Assembly: GCA_946183815.1 (NCBI GenBank)
Contig: CAMHDG010000086.1
Span: forward strand, 1 to 6,723
From: an uncultured bacterium
GTDB taxonomy: Bacteria > Cyanobacteriota > Vampirovibrionia > Gastranaerophilales > Gastranaerophilaceae
Direction: 5' to 3'
Length of the DNA: 6,723 bases
Below are positions 5,053 through 6,723 of this stretch, one piece after another. The translations under genes were made by a program, and so were the position numbers. The first letter of the stretch is position 1, and every line of letters begins with the position of its first letter. Under the pieces are notes generated by a model. That model ran no database searches. It was not told the origin of the DNA and was given only the letters and a program-made list of their open reading frames with translations.

Positions 5053-5415
5053 TTATTGTAATATTATGTTCCGGCTTATAAATGTATTAATTCTTTCAAG
5101 CAGTTTCTTTCCGTACTCTAACGGAGTTATTGTTGGGGTAACGACATCTTCATTTGTTTCAAACCCTATTTTTTCCATTTTGAATTTTTCATTTACGATA
5201 TGTTCTGTTTTATGGCTAAAATTATAAACATAAGGGTTATTCTTTACGTAATCTATGTTCATATTTATTTTTGTATTATTATCCCCGATTTTCTTTCCGA
5301 TTTCCTGTAATTCTTTTATTCCGTTTTCATTCAGTAATGTCGGTTTTGCTTTTATGTTTACCATTGCCTTAAAATTAGGCGAATAATTAGTGTTATCTAC
5401 TCTGTTAATTTGCAT
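5053..5415 (-). CDS. 120-residue protein with N-terminal NYSPNFKA segment, unknown function
   Basis: I place the start at ATG 5415, eight bases after a GGGG (5424-5427) that can serve as a poor Shine-Dalgarno. A TTG two codons earlier (5421) is too close to it. The protein begins MQINRVDNTNYSPNFKA. A short 'N-Y-x-P-x-F-K-A' opening recurs, to my recollection, on many otherwise unrelated Gastranaerophilales proteins, and its purpose is not known to me. After it come a short strand (MVNIKAK), a helix with GIKELQEIGKKIGDN (about 32-46), a strand-rich middle (INMNIDY, VYNFSHKTEHIV) and a helical end (PLEYGKKLLERINTFISRNI). There is no signal peptide, membrane segment or catalytic motif. It has its own promoter candidate and a strong terminator, so it is probably monocistronic. 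Confidence 0.8.
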   Translation of the reverse strand: MQINRVDNTNYSPNFKAMVNIKAKPTLLNENGIKELQEIGKKIGDNNTKINMNIDYVKNNPYVYNFSHKTEHIVNEKFKMEKIGFETNEDVVTPTITPLEYGKKLLERINTFISRNIILQ

Positions 5416-5442
5416 ACACAATACCCCACATTTGATATAAAA

Positions 5443-5470
5443 ATTGTATCATTACAAAATTTGAATGCAA
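5443..5470 (-). promoter_or_regulatory. Extended -10 promoter candidate overlapping a palindrome
   Basis: On the minus strand, TTGCAT (5465-5470), a 16-bp spacer and TACAAT (5443-5448, 5 of 6) precede the NYSPNFKA gene. A TG dinucleotide one base ahead of the -10 hexamer makes it an extended -10 element, which compensates for the weak -35. The palindrome TTGTA-N4-TACAA (5444-5457) overlaps the -10, so a repressor site is possible. The implied leader is about 20 nt. Confidence 0.4.
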
Positions 5471-5472
5471 TA

Positions 5473-6375
5473 TCAATTAAACGGAATGTGATTTTCCATT
5501 TTATATATTAGTTCGTAGGTATAATCTTTTCCAATAATAAATGGCAGTTTGTTTCTGTAATAGTTGTAAAGTTCTTTATTGTTAAAAACATCAATAGCAT
5601 AAGCGCCAATATTTTTTATAACAATTTTAAATTTATCTTCTTTAGATAATTCAAATTCTGATAAATTGTCTAAAACCTGATTAAATACGATATTTGCATC
5701 ATTAAGCCAGTGTTCGTCAGTTGTCATAGTAACAGAATTTGCTCTTCTTAACCAGTAATAATGTGCGTCAGGAGTTGTTACCAGTTTATTTGCCTTATAA
5801 AAGATATTGAGTGCAAACACATTGTCCTCATGGATAACCCCTTCGGCAAACCTTATACTTTTGTCATTTTGGACAAGTTCGGTTTTATATATTTTATCCC
5901 AACAAGTAAAACATTTAAGAAACGGGTATATGTTTCCTATTCTCTCAAGAGTTGTATAAGGATATTCCAGCACCTCAACGATTTGTCTTTCTTCGTTTAA
6001 AATAACAGTCGTTCCCATTGATATATCGGCATTGTGTTTTATTGCATTATTGTATAGTTTTTCGTAATAATCTTTATTTATACAGTCATCCGCATCTACA
6101 AAACCGATAAATTCTCTTGTTGCTTCTTTTATTGCAATATTTCGGTTATATCCAGCCCCGCAACCATCTATTCCGTATATTATTTTTGCATTTTGAGTTT
6201 TTGCAAGAAGTTCTTTTAATACGTTTTCAGAGTTATCAGAGGAATTTTTATCAATAACAAATATTAACTCTAAATCTTTAAATGTTTGTAAAATCAGAGA
6301 TGCAACACAGGTTCGTAAATATTTTTCTGCGTTATAAACGGGAATAATAACACTAATACCTTTTTGTAACGTCAT
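5473..6375 (-). CDS. Family 2 glycosyltransferase
   Basis: This is a 300-residue protein. ATG 6375 follows AAGGA with a good spacer that overlaps the stop of ogt. The N-terminal GT-A domain (about 7-115) opens with ISVIIPVYNAEKYLRTCVASL, includes S-S-D-N-S (45-49), and reaches the metal-binding DXD motif in FVDADDCI (Asp94, Asp96, Asp97). Later family features are CWDKIYKTEL (158-167) and IHEDNVF (181-187). Family members transfer a sugar from a nucleotide-sugar to a growing glycan, commonly for capsule, O-antigen or protein glycosylation. Donor and acceptor cannot be read from the sequence. No membrane helix is visible, so it is probably cytosolic or membrane-peripheral. Odd point: where many relatives have D-D-G-S, this one has D42-K43-N44-S45, so the second Asp, which contacts the nucleotide base in the SpsA structure, is replaced by Lys. 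It lies 9 nt downstream of ogt and probably shares its transcript. Confidence 0.93.
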   Translation of the reverse strand: MTLQKGISVIIPVYNAEKYLRTCVASLILQTFKDLELIFVIDKNSSDNSENVLKELLAKTQNAKIIYGIDGCGAGYNRNIAIKEATREFIGFVDADDCINKDYYEKLYNNAIKHNADISMGTTVILNEERQIVEVLEYPYTTLERIGNIYPFLKCFTCWDKIYKTELVQNDKSIRFAEGVIHEDNVFALNIFYKANKLVTTPDAHYYWLRRANSVTMTTDEHWLNDANIVFNQVLDNLSEFELSKEDKFKIVIKNIGAYAIDVFNNKELYNYYRNKLPFIIGKDYTYELIYKMENHIPFN

Positions 6376-6384
6376 AATTTGTCC

Positions 6385-6723
6385 TTACAGGTTACCTGCT
6401 TCAAGATTTAGCAACCATTCTTTTTTATCAGTACCGCCGGAATAACCTGTCGTTGCCCCATTTGAGCCTATAACTCTATGGCAGGGAATAATTATCGGAA
6501 CAGGATTTTTGTTGTTAGCACCCCCAACGGCTCTTGTTTTCTTTTCATCTCCTATTGCGAGTGCAATATCTTTATAAGAACGGGTTTCTCCGTAGGGAAT
6601 GTTTAACAATTCAGACCATACTGTTTGCTGAAAATCTGTACCTGACGGGTTAAGTGGAAGGTCAAATTCTTTTCTTTCTCCGTTTAGATATTCGCATAAC
6701 TGAACAAACCCCTCTTTTAAAAT
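6385..6723 (-). CDS. ogt: Methylated-DNA--protein-cysteine methyltransferase, 5' end beyond the window
   Basis: This suicide enzyme takes the alkyl group off O6-alkylguanine in DNA onto its own cysteine. The reading frame is open to the right edge, giving 112 visible residues, starting ILKEGFVQLCEYLNGE at the cut. A TTG at 6607-6609 is internal and not the start: the upstream in-frame residues LPLNPSGTDFQQTVWSELLNIPYGETRSYKDIA match the family. The DNA-binding helix-turn-helix region is TRAVGGANNKNP (about 63-74, containing the Arg finger). The active site is PCHRV, with the acceptor Cys at visible residue 81, followed by VIGSNGATTGYSGG and a helix with KKEWLLNLE. About 55 N-terminal residues are missing compared with full-length Ogt (about 170). 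I use ogt for the family; some genomes would label it ada-like or MGMT. It sits upstream of the glycosyltransferase with a 9-nt gap. Confidence 0.95.
   Translation of the reverse strand: MLKEGFVQLCEYLNGERKEFDLPLNPSGTDFQQTVWSELLNIPYGETRSYKDIALAIGDEKKTRAVGGANNKNPVPIIIPCHRVIGSNGATTGYSGGTDKKEWLLNLEAGNL

Noticed and set aside
4337..6000. Plus-strand ORFs at 4337-4528, 5042-5227 and 5761-6000
   Set aside because: All lie antisense to genes identified by domains or good starts, with no ribosome site of their own.
6385..6609. A complete 74-residue Ogt starting at TTG 6609
   Set aside because: The frame continues upstream to the window edge with family-typical residues, so this start would only make a truncated enzyme.

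Overview
The window is AT-rich and gene-dense. Nothing in it looks like phage or plasmid. Two features point to a Gastranaerophilales/Melainabacteria-type bacterium, the non-photosynthetic gut relatives of Cyanobacteria. One is a small protein with an N-terminal NYSPNFKA segment. The other is a protein opening with GAVKAGLCPHGLPPGACPIC. I associate both with that group from memory. No search was run, so the placement is an inference.

Left part, plus strand (1-3175). Bases 1-264 hold no gene that I can support. They contain a MITE-like inverted repeat built from 8-bp units, set between near-identical 17-bp direct repeats, and a possible promoter. A run of plus-strand genes of unknown function follows: a probable 33-codon ORF (265-366), a helical protein with a Cys/His cluster (369-1073), a four-TM membrane protein with an internal duplication (1156-2670), and a small all-helical protein (2741-3175). 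The first two are nearly coupled (2-nt gap) and share a GAVKxG peptide. The spacers further down carry short repeats but no convincing terminator, so the four may form one transcript. This is the least understood and most interesting part of the window.

Middle, minus strand (3163-4939). Reading from right to left, the genes are a small conserved-looking protein, a TPR lipoprotein and lgt, the enzyme that attaches lipid to prolipoproteins. The lipoprotein stop and the lgt start share one base. lgt converges on the helical-protein gene and their 3' ends overlap by 13 bp.

Right part, minus strand (5007-6723). A perfect 15-bp terminator hairpin separates the lgt operon from a 120-residue protein with the NYSPNFKA segment, which has its own extended -10 promoter candidate. 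Upstream of it lie a family 2 glycosyltransferase and an Ogt-type DNA alkyl-cysteine methyltransferase, 9 nt apart. The methyltransferase reading frame stays open to the right edge, so the gene is cut by the window end.

Housekeeping functions here are lgt and ogt. The glycosyltransferase is probably for a cell-surface glycan. The plus-strand cluster is a candidate lineage-specific envelope system, but no function can be read from the sequence.
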